64,000 nucleotides of DNA, taken from positions 17,548,213 through 17,612,212 of the forward strand of contig NC_090178.1 in assembly GCF_024679245.1 (NCBI RefSeq), written 5' to 3'. How positions within the stretch are numbered: the first letter of the stretch is position 1; each line of letters begins with the position of its first letter. Both the position numbers and the translations under genes were made by a program. The notes under the pieces are model-generated. The model did not search any database. It was given only the letters and a program-made list of their open reading frames with translations, and was not told the DNA's origin. Below are positions 11,444 through 21,735 of this stretch, piece after piece. The DNA is from Pseudorasbora parva. Its lineage: Eukaryota > Chordata > Actinopteri > Cypriniformes > Gobionidae.

Positions 11444-11918
11444 TAGCCTAGAAATCTAGACGCACCCTAGTATTGAGCTGTATTCCTCTCAATCTGGACG
11501 GGCCAATCACATCGTGTATAGAGTCGATGGGCGGGGCCATAATGACGACGGCCGAGTTGCGTTTACCTGCTTCTAGTAAACACAGAAACTGGCGAACGGT
11601 GGCGCTCTTTCGAATCAGCTTTGACCGCGACTGGAAGACTTGGAGTTAAGCTTTTCTCTGAAAAAAGAACAAAGAGCGGCACTGAAGTCATTCTTAAAAA
11701 GGGAAGATGTGTTCGGAGTTTAGCCGACCGGATACGGCGAATGTTTAATCTATCAACAAGCTCTCTTTCACCTTCGTTGCTCTGGTTGGTGTAGCGCTAT
11801 CCTATCACGTGCAGAGGGAGTTTGAAAGACAACCATTTATCCCGCCCCTCGGATTGACCCCTGTCTATGGTGAGTTTCCAGACCAAACATCTTGATGTGG
11901 GTCTGGCTTGTCAGGCTA
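11444..11918. mobile_element. Non-autonomous DNA transposon with TAGCCT ends and target duplications
   Basis: The element starts TAGCCTAGAAATCTAGACGC and ends GGTCTGGCTTGTCAGGCTA. The ends are imperfect inverted repeats. TTAATTCTC lies directly before it (11435-11443) and directly after it (11919-11927), a duplication of 8-10 bp depending on how the end base is assigned. An 8 bp duplication with a TAG-type end fits hAT, and 9 bp would fit a Mutator-like family. The interior has no transposase. I recognise it as a repeat found in zebrafish. Confidence 0.85.
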
Positions 11919-12004
11919 TTAATTCTCATGACCATAACTCAAACCATGACAATCTATATGGCCATTACATTATGCACTATGTGTAAATGTACTGTGTACG
12001 TACA

Positions 12005-12638
12005 TGATCTGCAACAACGCTTAGGTAGGTGGTAGTGTCAAAGTAACATCCACATAGATGGCAGTACCCAAGGTTTCCCAGCAGAACATCGCCCAAAGCA
12101 TCACACTGCCTCCTCAAGCTTGCCTTCTTCTCATAGTGCATCCTGGAGCCATCCACATGATGTAAAAGAAAATGTGATTGATTAGCACTTTCTTCCTTTG
12201 CTCCATAGTCCAGTTCTGATGCTCACGTGCCCACTGTTGGAGCTTTCGGCGGTGGACAGGGTTCAGCATTGGCAACCTGGCGGGTCTGCAGCTATGGAGC
12301 CTTATACGCAACAAAATGTGATGTACTGTGTATTCTGACACTTTTGTATAAGAATCAGCATTAAGCAATTTGAGGTACAGGAGCTTGTCTATTTGATCGG
12401 ACCACACAAGCCAGTCTTTGCTCCCCACGTGCATCAATGAGCCTTGGCTGCCCATGACCCTAGTGCCGGTTCACCACTGTTCCTTCCTTGGACCACTTTT
12501 GATAGATTCTGACCACTGCAGACCGGGAACAGCCCACAAGAACTGCAGTTTTGGAGATGCTCTGACCCAGTCTTCTTGCCATTACATTTTAACCCTTGTC
12601 AAACTCACTCAAATCTTTACACTTGCCCATTTTTCCAG
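12005..12638 (-). pseudogene. Tc1-like transposase remnant, family 1 (5' part)
   Basis: On the minus strand the segment begins at the initiator region (AAAATGGGCAAGTGTAAAG near 12635). It runs through the helix-turn-helix DNA-binding half and into the start of the catalytic part, then stops near 12005. Recognisable peptide landmarks include SEYTVHHILLRIRLHS, the HRRKLQQWAREHQNW block and PGCTMRRRQA. It has frameshifts and an internal loss near 12155-12165, so it is non-functional. Copies of the same family lie at 34113-34730 and 56090-56277. It abuts a different Tc1-like remnant at 12639 in the same orientation. Confidence 0.85.
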
Positions 12639-13545
12639 CTCCAACTTTTTTGGGAAGGCTTTCCACATGGTTTACGAGTGTGTTCATGGGAATTTTTGAC
12701 CATTCTTCTACAAGCGCATTTGTGAGGTCAGGCACTGATGTTGGATGAGAAGGCCTGGTTCACGGTCTCCGCTCTAATCCATCCCAAAGGTGTTCTATCG
12801 GTTTCAGGATTCTGTACAGGCCAGTCAAATTCCTCCACACCAAACTCGCTCATCCATGTCTTTATGGACTGGTGTGCAGTCATGTTGGAACAGTTATATG
12901 CCATCCCCAAACTGTTCCCACAATATTGGGAGCATGAAATTATCCAAAATGTCTTGGTATGTTGAATCATTAAATGTTCCTTTCACTTGAACTAGGGGCC
13001 AAGCTCTCGTCCCTTGACAAACAACCCCACACCATAATCCCCCCTTCACAAAACTTTACACTTGGCACAATGCAGTCAGGCATGTATCGTTCTCCTGGCA
13101 ACCACCAAACCCAGACTCGTCCTTCGGATTGCCAGACAGAGAAGCGTGATTCATCACTCCACAGAATACGTCTCCACTGCTCTAGAGTCCAGTGATGGCA
13201 TGCTTTACACCACTACATCAGATGGTTTGCATTGCACTTCGTTATGTAAGACTTGGATGCAGCTGCTCAGCCATGGAAACCCATTATATGAAGATATCTA
13301 CACACCGTTCATGAGCTAATCTGAAGGCTACATAGAGTTTAGAGGTCTGTAGCTTTTGACTCTGCAGAAACTTGGCGATTTCTGTGCACTGTGTGGCTCA
13401 GCATGCGCTGACCCCACTCTGTGATTCTACGTGGCCTATACCAACTTTGTGGCTGAGTTGCTGTTGTTCCCAATTGCTTTGTTATGAAACCACTAACAGC
13501 TGAATGTGGAATATTTAGTAGTGAGGAAAGTTTTTGCATTACTTC
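12639..13545 (-). pseudogene. Tc1-like transposase remnant, family 2
   Basis: The minus strand carries most of a Tc1-like transposase. The N-terminal helix-turn-helix lies at about 13339-13539 (KLSSLLNIPHSAVSGFITKQ). The body then runs toward the C-terminal region near 12700-12960 (SIKTWMSEFGVEEFDWPVQN, followed by a damaged version of the DLNPIEHLWDE motif). Several frameshifts break it. Its 3' untranslated region and inverted repeat are missing at the junction with family 1. A plus-strand deleted copy of the same family is at 21035-21735 and keeps the 3' end that is missing here. Confidence 0.85.
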
Positions 13546-13789
13546 TAAATCTAATTTTAAAATAATAATAATTTATACACAATGGCTTTCATTTTCATGA
13601 TTTATTTAAACATAGGGCCTACATTAAATAATGAAGACATCACTAACAGGAATATAATGAACATATAGGCTAATATAGTGCATATACTGTATTTAGCGCA
13701 AGAGATGATTTTTGTAGTGAACTAAGCAGCTGTGGACAATGAATGACTTAATGTAATGCTACGTGACATTGTTTACGAGCATTGTTTAC
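13546..13789. other. AT-rich non-coding sequence
   Basis: Nothing recognised apart from short AT-rich runs; the adjoining hAT-like fragment may extend into it. Confidence 0.35.
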
Positions 13790-14138
13790 AAGCTGTATCC
13801 TCAACATACCTTCAGATGTTGGTTCGTGTTTATTCTTTGACTAGGAAGAGATGATCGCAATCACTTGCGTATACTGAGCTGCTTGGACGGACACATATAT
13901 GCAGTAATCTGTCACGTCACATAAAAGAACTTCAAAATGGCATTTATCGTTTGAATTTCGTGATAAAATGGACAGAACACTTAATATGTTCGTGTGAGAA
14001 CTTAGATTGAAGTATGTTCCACACGTAAAAAACCTACTGTTAACAGTTAAATATTCCAGTTGGTACACAAGTGCACGGCACCGGAAGTCCTGTACCGAAA
14101 TGGTTCAGTACGAATACGTGTACCGTTACACCCCTAAT
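13790..14138 (-). mobile_element. hAT-like transposon end fragment
   Basis: Read on the minus strand the fragment starts TATTAGGGGTGTAACGGTAC and continues with CGTATTCGTACTGAACCATT and CGGTACAGGACTTCC. These are the terminal and subterminal sequence of a common fish hAT-type repeat whose end is (C/T)AGGGGTGTAACGGTACAC, recognised from memory. The opposite end and any transposase are missing. Confidence 0.65.
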
Positions 14139-14219
14139 ATATATGTACGTGTGTGTGTCTTGGAAAAAGGAAAGGGATGGGCTGACAACATCTCTTAAAA
14201 GTTAGTGAAACACAAAACT

Positions 14220-14639
14220 GTAGTAGTCCCACCCGATGAGCGTGAGATGGGGAAAAAACTCCCAGAAGCAGCTAGATATCTTGTTAGTTCATTTGGCTAA
14301 TGGTGGCCGCATGAAATATTGAGGCTGGCTTTCATTAAGGCAGGGCTGTTTTATTTGCCAACCTATAGCTCGGAGGACTGCCTGTTGAGTTAGCAGGGCA
14401 GCTCCATCTCGAGTCTGTGGATGAAGCAGAGAGCAGCGCATGAGAAATGATAGGAAGGCGTCTGAACGGAGTGAAATCAAAGGGAATCTGGTGTAGTACT
14501 TCACTGAGCACCGATTCCTGAGGTGGGTGATGTATGAATGTTTGATGAATCTACCAGCATCTTTGCTGGAGCCTCCCCACACACGCGCAAGATTGAGTGC
14601 TCAGGCTGAGGTTTTGATAGACATGCATAAGAGGGACGA
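14220..14639. promoter_or_regulatory. Candidate conserved non-coding element
   Basis: A repeat-poor block of balanced composition around 14280-14560, including GGTGGCCGCATGAAATATTG and GGCTGGCTTTCATTAAGG. There is no good ORF support. It sits immediately before the CpG-rich block, which raises the chance of a regulatory or promoter-proximal role. This is inference. Confidence 0.3.
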
Positions 14640-15290
14640 TGAAATACCCTCGCGCGCACACATGTTCCAAGGCGCGCACACATGCGGCGCGCTCAGAGCC
14701 ATCGGGAGGGGGCGTGGAGGTGGGTATGTAGAAGGATTCGGGCTGTCAGTTGCCAAGATGAGTGCTGACAATCAGTCAGTGGGAGAACAATGTTTCCTGT
14801 CAGTAAGTACTCTAATCACCTCACTACAGTTTTAGTTAAACTGCTTTCTGCACACGCGCCTCTGACACCCAAACCGCTGTTCAAAGACTACCCTGAGGGT
14901 GGGGAGGAGGAGGGGGGTAGTCAGCACCAAGACAGGTAGGAAAGAGGGAAACAAACAACTGCATTTTCACCTCTCGCCGTTTTCAAAGCGAGCGGGAGGT
15001 TGGCGAACAGTGCGAAGAGAGAAAAGCGGTTCGCGCTGCCTGCTTCACTCCAGCAGGTAGTGCCTGTCAGAACACATCGATGTCTACTAATTGGGTCATT
15101 TTTGATATGAGGACGGCGTGCCAGCGTATTGATGGGGGAGTGATCGGGGAGCCAAGCGCCTGTGAGGCCGCTCTGGCACGCGATCAAAGCCGGCGCGAAC
15201 GCCGCCTGCAGACAATCTGGCACGGGCCGGGCACAGCCAGGCACAAGAGCATCTGAATACAGGCCCGGCGCCCCTGCTGCAGTCACATGA
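14640..15290. promoter_or_regulatory. CpG-rich block, candidate promoter or enhancer
   Basis: Unlike its AT-rich surroundings, this block is GC- and CpG-rich. By eye there are roughly two dozen CpG in 15001-15280 alone, with further clusters at 14649-14710 (CGCGCGCAC, GGCGCGCAC, CGGCGCGC). No known repeat is recognised within it. The 121-codon minus-strand frame at 14921-15286 looks like a by-product of GC richness. An isolated CpG-rich, repeat-free block in a gene-poor vertebrate region is often a promoter or a conserved regulatory element. An ATG with a strong donor lies in its left part. Confidence 0.45.
14758..14802 (+). CDS. Candidate first coding exon (15 codons), unidentified
   Basis: An ATG at 14758 in acceptable initiation context (GCCAAGATGA) is followed by 15 codons reading MSADNQSVGEQCFLS and then a textbook donor GTAAGT at 14803 in phase 0. 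The frame is also open upstream to at least 14527. It lies within the CpG-rich block, as a first exon would. I do not recognise the peptide and cannot see a matching downstream exon in this window, so it may be a chance combination. Confidence 0.25.
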
Positions 15291-16863
15291 ATGTAATTTG
15301 TTACATGGGCATTTCAGAGCTGCTGAAAGAGGAGAGACTTAATCCACATGTGTAGTATGAAATTGGTGGTTTTGTACCAGTCTATTCCCCAAAACAGCCG
15401 CTTCTCTCCCTTTGCAATGTCTCAAATCCCCCCAGGAATGACCACGCTGTTTAGACTGTGAAGGCGGACAGGGATCTCTAATCTGTACTCTTTGCTTGCT
15501 TTGACAAGATTTAAAATTTTTGGTGTGTTTGTGTCTATTGGAGATTCTGAAGGCTTGAGCGAGTGATAAAAAGGGAAAACCCCCCAGGAAGCGTACGCTA
15601 TCATCCTCTCAGCATCCGTCTGTCCCCCGTCATGTTAAAAAAAGGCAGAAACACACCTCCCTCCTGCAAAGTTGTTTTTTTTCTTTCCCCAACTTCAGTG
15701 AACATGTCTAGGTTACCATATCTTCTTGATTACACATTCCATTAAAAAAGCTATATCCCAAATTAAAGATTTGTTTAATATCTTAACCGTTTCCCTTAGA
15801 CAGCAATGAAAATATATAAATAGTTTTTGGGTAAAAATACTAGCATGCCCAAGACTTGAGCACAGTATTCCAATCTTTATCAACATCATGGAATGCATTA
15901 AACATTATATTATGCCAGGGTTTCCCAAACTGGAGTTAATGAAATAGCTGCTGGGGTATCGTGTTGATAAAAAGCTAGTGAAATAAAAACTGCTCATAAA
16001 ACTGTAAAATATAAATTAATAAATTATTGGAAAATAAAAACAATCAAAATAAAATTATTGAACACTAAATGTATACATATTTTATTTGTTGCCTGCATTT
16101 TAATGTCAAATATCAGAGAATTGTGAACATGCAAATGTGTTGTTAAATTATTAAAAAATAACTTAATTAATAGTTAATTTGTTAATTAATAGTTAATTAA
16201 TTAGTTGAATGGTGTTTCACAGTTACAGTGTTTAATAACCTGTCTAATTGTTCATTTCATATGGTGTATTTTAGAACTGCTTTTCTTCCTCAAATTCAGA
16301 AGAATCACACATTTATTTACATGACATTTACAGTACATGGCCATATTGTGAATACAGTAAAAATTGTATAACACACTAGGATTGTTTTAGAAAGGAAAAG
16401 TTAAGAGTAAAAAAAAGAATTAGGGAGAATCAAAAGAATTATAAATAATATGTATTTATGTAATTCATAAAAAGCAAATATGATTATGAGCATTTAAAAA
16501 CGTAAATTATAAACTAATTAAAATCTAAGTACATTTTTGGAATCCAATTACATAATAAAGATTATATGTAATAAATTACTACCCAGCACTGCTCATAATG
16601 TGTCAACAATTGTCTAATTTATCATCAAAATTCATACTTAATTAAATCTCCTGAGCTAAAAAAAGAGCAATTTTGTTCTAGGATATTAGTGTTATATTTG
16701 TACAATTATATATTTTATGCAACAGTACAATACATATATACATGGAATGCATAAAATCGTCATTACTACTACATATATACAAATCTGCATATTTTTAATA
16801 GAAAAACCCGAATAATCTGTACATTTATTTAAACCTTTCACATATTAAAGGGTAACATATATA
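15291..16863. other. AT-rich non-coding sequence
   Basis: The left 400 bp are repeat-poor. From 15900 the sequence becomes very AT-rich with short TTAATTAATAG repeats near 16140-16205. No gene is seen. Confidence 0.4.
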
Positions 16864-17092
16864 CACTGTAATATGTTCAATAAGTTATGACAACATGTGT
16901 TTTTACACTGTTTTAACTCATCAAAATAAGTTAAGAAATGTCAAACTTTTTTTTGTTTTAACGTTTTTATTAGTTATACAATATGTAACTCATTTTTTTA
17001 AAGTCAGTTTAACATAATTTAAGTTGAAATAACTTAAACATCCAAGTCGATTGTACTGCAAAAGTTCAAAATTTGCCTTTTTTTTTACAGTG
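16864..17092. mobile_element. Short inverted-repeat element with CACTGTAA ends
   Basis: It begins CACTGTAATATG and ends TTTTTTTTACAGTG, so the termini are short inverted repeats. The interior holds TTTAACGTTTTTATTAG and AATTTAAGTTGAAATAACTT, the AAGTT-rich body of a very common fish short element. Others of this type are at 25572-25720, 39844-41080, 60623-61380 and 63305-63531. Confidence 0.6.
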
Positions 17093-18340
17093 TACATACA
17101 TATTTAAATTTTTTATCAAATAAAATAAAACGAAATAAGCTGCATGTATCCATACATTTTACATATTATATCTTACTAAAACTACTACTTGTCAAAGACT
17201 AGATATTCATTTAAGATTTCATGCTAATCTTTTATTTCAATTAACTTCCTTGTGTTATCTCCAATGTGTCACCCATGTTAAAAGCCAGTCTGGTCGAGAA
17301 ACAATCTGGGACAACCACTTTAATTTTACTTATATATTTATTGCAAGAATTTTACATTGTGATGTGAGCGGATTCCAATTTTTTAGATTAGTTAGATCTT
17401 TATATTTCCCACTGGGGTCCTGTTTAAGCAATAATAAGATTAAACCTCCTTGCTGCGTATCTGACAGTCTAGGGTTGTTTGTTTATTTGTTTACATGGTG
17501 TCTCTGTCGCAATCTGGCTCTAGCACCATTCTGAAGCAGTTCCAGTTGGGTAATAACTGTGGGGCAAACTCCCACACCTCCAGAAAGATTCTCACTTCTC
17601 TCTCTTTCTCACACACACAGGCACACACACACATCTGTTAGAATCGAGAAGAACTCTGAGACCCTTCTCCAGACCTCAGGAAACCTCTTACTGGCCAGCA
17701 GAGCAGAAGACAAAGGACAACTTCTCTCCCCATGCCAAGATGAATCACGCCTCAGCTTCATACATAAATCATGAGATCCGGAGGAGTCTTTAAGAGAGAG
17801 GGGAAGACAGACAGAGTGAGAAATAGGGAGAACCCAGAGGATATTTTGCCACTCAAATTCACCCACACTGTTTTGGGTTGGTTAGATCAACTTATATATA
17901 TACTGAGGTGGGGGGAACAAATAAACAGGTGCAAGGAAACCCCTCTGAGAGAACCCCCAAAAGTGTTTGTGAGCTTGTGCATTTGCTTCCATGTGTGCTG
18001 ATAAGTGCATGTGTGTGTCCACACACAAAAAAAGTGGGGGCTTTAAATGTATGGGATATAGCAGCTCTTTGTGTTTGGAAATCCAAAGTGAAGCCAGCAG
18101 CATTGGGAGAAAAGCACCTGTTCAAAGGGACCTAAAAAGCCAGTACAGTCCTCAATGGTCTCCATAAGGCATGCTGAGATGCTGACTGAACTCCCCAGAT
18201 CTCAGAGAGCTCTCTCTCCTCTTTCATCACTTATACCCCATGCACCACCATCTCCCCCACCTGAAGAAAAAGTACACCAAAAACATGTCGAGGTGACCGC
18301 TAAGACCCTATGCTGGCTACAAATGACTTAAATAAAGTGT
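17093..18340. other. Low-repeat non-coding sequence
   Basis: A short CA-rich patch at 17611-17634 and a GA patch at 17800-17830. The many overlapping 60-94 codon frames at 17250-18135 lack consistent codon use or splice context. Confidence 0.4.
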
Positions 18341-18389
18341 ATATTTATATATGTATATATATACACATATATATATATATATATATATA
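18341..18389. repeat. (TA)n microsatellite
   Basis: Imperfect TATATG/TATATA repeat that directly abuts the LTR starting at 18390. The retroelement may have inserted into it. Confidence 0.9.
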
Positions 18390-18669
18390 TGTTACAAACT
18401 GTGCTCATAGATAAGCTCACGGAGACGAAGGAGAACGGTAAACATGGATTTTAATAACAAACTCAGGGAAACATGCAACACAGCTATACACGAACGAGTA
18501 CCGACAAACACAGAGGGCAAACTGAGGGATTAAATACACAGGATAACTGAGGATAACGAGGAGCAGGTGAATGACAAGGCATAGGTGATAGACATGACTA
18601 ATTAACTAAACAGGGGAGAAACACAGGCTAAACTAACAGAGACAAGACATGCATACATGTGACATGACA
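18390..18669 (-). mobile_element. 3' LTR of an LTR retrotransposon
   Basis: On the minus strand the 280 bp repeat starts TGTCATGTCACATG at 18669 and ends CACAGTTTGTAACA at 18390, i.e. 5'-TG...CA-3'. It has a pyrimidine- and T-rich body with GTTATTAAAATCCATG, typical of fish LTRs. A purine-rich tract sits directly upstream in the element's orientation (18670-18677). No second copy of this LTR is present on the other side of the ORF, so the 5' LTR is lost. Confidence 0.75.
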
Positions 18670-18677
18670 CCCCTCCC
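18670..18677 (-). promoter_or_regulatory. Polypurine tract of the LTR retrotransposon
   Basis: GGGAGGGG on the minus strand ends exactly where the TGTCATG start of the LTR begins. This is the position where plus-strand DNA synthesis is primed in LTR retroelements. Confidence 0.65.
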
Positions 18678-18758
18678 GGAAATGCACGTCCTTGCGCCGT
18701 ACCATCACATCAGAGGAGGTTGGGCCCAGGAGGAGGGCGTGAAACACAAAACAGACAG

Positions 18759-20086
18759 TCAGGGGTGGTACACTAGGTCAGAGGGGAAACCAGAGTCCAG
18801 GGGAAGACATGGAAAGGGAGGAGCCAGAGAGGAGCAGGAGCCGGGTGGTGTGCCAGAAACCAGCCAGGACGGACCCCAGTGTGGAGAGGATGGTGGGAAG
18901 AGCCACGGAGGGGATACCTGGGAGGATGAAGATGCCCTGGGGATGACCAACAGAGAAGCCTCTGATGGAGCCGACGAGCCGAGGAGCCCCCGCGACGCAT
19001 ATGGTCCTGGAGACTGAGGTGTCCCCGCTGTGACGAGCACCCGAGGTGGAGACGGTAGCCCAGAGGGCAGTGGCTGATCCGGAGGGGCCGAGGACAGGAC
19101 AAAGGTGGAGCTGAAGGGAGGGCGGAGCCAGAGGAAGCCGCAGGCGAAGGCAGGTCGACGACTGACCAAGGCGGAGCCGGAGAGACAAGGGAGCCCGGAG
19201 AAGCCATATGACCGATGGTACCCGGTGGAGCCGAGGGAGGGAGGAGCTGGAGAATCCTCAGTGCTGTACGGAGCTGGTGGCCAGACGACACTCGGCGTCC
19301 CCACACAGCATGTGGATGGCGCAGAGGGGCGGAAGGGCGGCAGCGAGGAAGGCACTGAGAGGTGGACTAACTGAGGAGGTGGGAGAGGGAGGCTGGGTGG
19401 GAATTCTTGACTCTCAGGAGACGCTGGAGATGCTGGAGACGCTGGAGGCTCAGAGAACACTAGAGAGACAGGGGGTACAGGGAAAACTTCTCCGAAAAAG
19501 TCAATCAAGTCCACCTCGCATACCTTCCTCAGGTTGTCCGTTTGACTGCCATGGACATCTTGCAGTTCTTCCACCGCGGAGGTGTTGTGGGTGGGGCTTT
19601 CCTCCCAGCCCTCGAACTCCACAATGACTCCCTCAGCGATGTTCGGCGTTGCCGGCTCACGCACCTGGTCAGACCTTCGCTGGTGGTCCGGGCTCCATGG
19701 CGATGACACCCTCCGTCCTAGTCCTCGGTACGGGCTCGTCATCCGCGGCGGCCGGTCCCCACGGTTTGCGGTGGGCTCGTGCAACTTCTCTATTGCGTCA
19801 CTCGCTGGTGGTGGTTGGCTGGTCTCTGGCAGTGGTGGAGTGAGGCTGGTACCGCTGTCCTCCTCAACAGGACCGATGGTCAGTGGCGAATGGTTGTTAA
19901 CCAGCACCCACTCCACGAATGCCGCGAAGTCTTCCTTTGGACCTCCCACTGGAACATGTGCCTTCGACCACTCGCTCAGGCCGGCGTAGTAGAATACGCT
20001 GAGCGAGCGACACGGGACAGGCACGCGAGCTGGAGAAAGTCCCGGGTGTGTGCTTTTTGGACTAATGATTGTTCGTTGGGTGCCAT
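18759..20086 (-). pseudogene. Proline/serine-rich gag-like ORF of a non-autonomous LTR retrotransposon
   Basis: A 421-codon open frame runs from 20024 to 18759. The likely true start is the ATG at 20086 in another frame (MAPNEQSLVQKAHTRDFLQL). That frame runs into the long one through a small frameshift near 20000-20010, which makes the copy defective. The first ~60 residues hold a compact block (SLSVFYYAGLSEWSK, then EDFAAFVEWVLVNN). The rest is low-complexity Pro/Ser/Ala with an acidic patch (EVDLIDFFGEVF). There is no zinc knuckle, protease, reverse transcriptase or integrase. Just 81 bp separate its stop from the polypurine tract, so this copy has no pol region. I recall similar predicted proteins from carp and zebrafish genomes. 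Frames on the plus strand here are mirror products of the GC-rich sequence. Confidence 0.7.
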
Positions 20087-20560
20087 GGCCACTGACGTCA
20101 GCATTATTTATTTGCTATCATCTTTGTGAGCCGAGTCTGACCACCAAAACTTTAAGATTAAACAAGACAGTTCATTCATATTATTATTAGTCATTACAGT
20201 CACTGTGGAAGCTCGGTTTGCCATAGAAACATGACATGCGCTTGAGACAGCACTCGCGTGTTAGCTGGAGCAACCTGAAATATGAGCTTTTTTACCAGAT
20301 TTGAGCATCACAGAAACCAATTGTGATAGGTCACCTGAGATTTTCTTGCTAAGTTTAAATATATTGTTGAGGACATTATTACCGTGTGGTTGCATTAAAT
20401 CTGCCCGCTTTCTTAACGGCTGAGAGAGCGCGAGTTAAATGTTTTTTTGTTTGTTTTTTCTTAACCTTATTTCCCAGCTCACACTTTTCTTATCTGATCA
20501 CGGCCAGGTGTTCTCTGAGTCCGATCTTAAGGTACACACTTAAGGTCCGGTATTAAGGTA
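20087..20560. other. Retrotransposon leader remnant and non-coding sequence
   Basis: About 20087-20150 is probably the 5' leader of the retroelement on the minus strand. No LTR copy follows it. The rest is non-coding with no recognised repeat until about 20535. Confidence 0.4.
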
Positions 20561-21020
20561 CACACAATGTTAAACAGACCCGGGACCCGGGACCCGAACT
20601 AATAGATTGGGACCCGACCCAGACCCAGCCGACCATTTAAAATATAGACCGAACCCGTACGGGTCCTGTGTCCACGGCGCTCTGGTGCTCCGTAAAAGAA
20701 CCACTACGGCAAAACTTATTTTCCATCGACAAATGGCTTGATGGCGGTCCTCTGTTCCTCTTTTAAAAATAACTGGCTGTCGATCTCTTCTATAACAGAC
20801 GCGATGGCGGAAACTACACATCTCAGTTCCAACACCAGCCATCATTGTTGTAAACTAATTCAACCCAAGCACTCTTTGATGACGTGGCTGTTTACGTTTC
20901 TGGTGATAACCTGTCAATCATCGCCCTGACAATGTGACAATGTGATTGCTCCGAACAGTTTCTGAACTGTTCAGAACTGCCCGACCTAAAAATGTTGTGG
21001 GCGGGCCTAAGTTCGGCTTG
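20561..21020. repeat. Dispersed repeat with GGGACCC motifs
   Basis: Starts with tandem GACCCGGGACCCGGGACCCG, then GGGACCCGACCCAGACCC, and ends near GGGCGGGCCTAAGTTCGG. I recognise the CCCGACCC-rich pattern from fish DNA-transposon repeats, but not a named family. The 91-codon minus-strand frame at 20570-20845 is part of it. Confidence 0.5.
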
Positions 21021-21034
21021 CATCCAGGCTAACT

Positions 21035-21735
21035 TCCATGGCCAAAGGTGTATAAAAGAAAGCATCTAGGCATGCAGGCGCTTCTATGAACATTGTGAAA
21101 TAATGGGTTGCTCTCAGGGTTGTACAGGGTACAGGTTGTCACCTGTGCAATAAGTCCATTTGCTGGCAATCAGATGGACAACTCTGGGTTTGGCAGTTGC
21201 CAGGAGAACGGTACTTGCCTGACCGCATTTTGCAAAGTGTAATGTTTGGTGGAGTGGGGATTATAGAGGTTGGGCTTGGCCCCTAATCCAGTGAAATGAA
21301 CTCTTAATCAGAACTCTTCAAGACACCAGTTTGGGGATGGCCCCTTCCTGTTCCAACACGACTGCACACCAGTGCACAAAGCAAGGTCAATAAAGACATG
21401 GATAAGCAAGTTTGGTGTGGAGAAACTTGACTGGCCCACATAGAGTCCTGACCTCAACTGGATAGAAAACCTTTGGGATGAATTAGAGCGAAGACTGGCC
21501 TTCTCGTCCAACATCAGTGCCTGACCTCACAAATGTGCTTCTAGAAGAATGGTCAAAAATTCCCATAAGCACACTCCAAAACCATATGGAAAGCCTTCCC
21601 ATTTAAGTTGAAGCTGTTATCGCTCCAAAGAGTGGGCTACCTCCATATTAAACCCTACTGATTAAGAATGGGATGTCATTAAAGTTCATGCGCATGTAAA
21701 GGCTGGCGTCCCAAAACTTTTGGCAATATAGTGTA
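21035..21735 (+). pseudogene. Tc1-like element, family 2, internally deleted copy
   Basis: The plus strand carries the end of the transposase. Landmarks are AAGACATGGATAAGCAAGTT, TCCTGACCTCAACTGGATAG (the damaged DLNPIEHLWDE motif), GGATGAATTAGAGCGAAGAC and GGAAAGCCTTCCC. It continues to the 3' terminal repeat ending CAAAACTTTTGGCAATATAG. Pieces of the catalytic core come before it (GGCAGTTGCCAGGAGAACGG, AATGTTTGGTGGAGTGGGGA). Most of the N-terminal half is lost and several frameshifts are present. It is the same family as 12639-13545 in opposite orientation. Confidence 0.85.

Noticed and set aside
14921..15286. 121-codon minus-strand frame in the CpG-rich block
   Set aside because: GC-rich sequence has few stop codons; the peptide has no recognisable domain and composition changes along it. 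The block is better explained as regulatory DNA.
19582..20129. Plus-strand frames of 116-139 codons opposite the gag-like ORF
   Set aside because: They mirror the minus-strand ORF of the LTR element. The minus strand has the LTR and polypurine tract in matching orientation.
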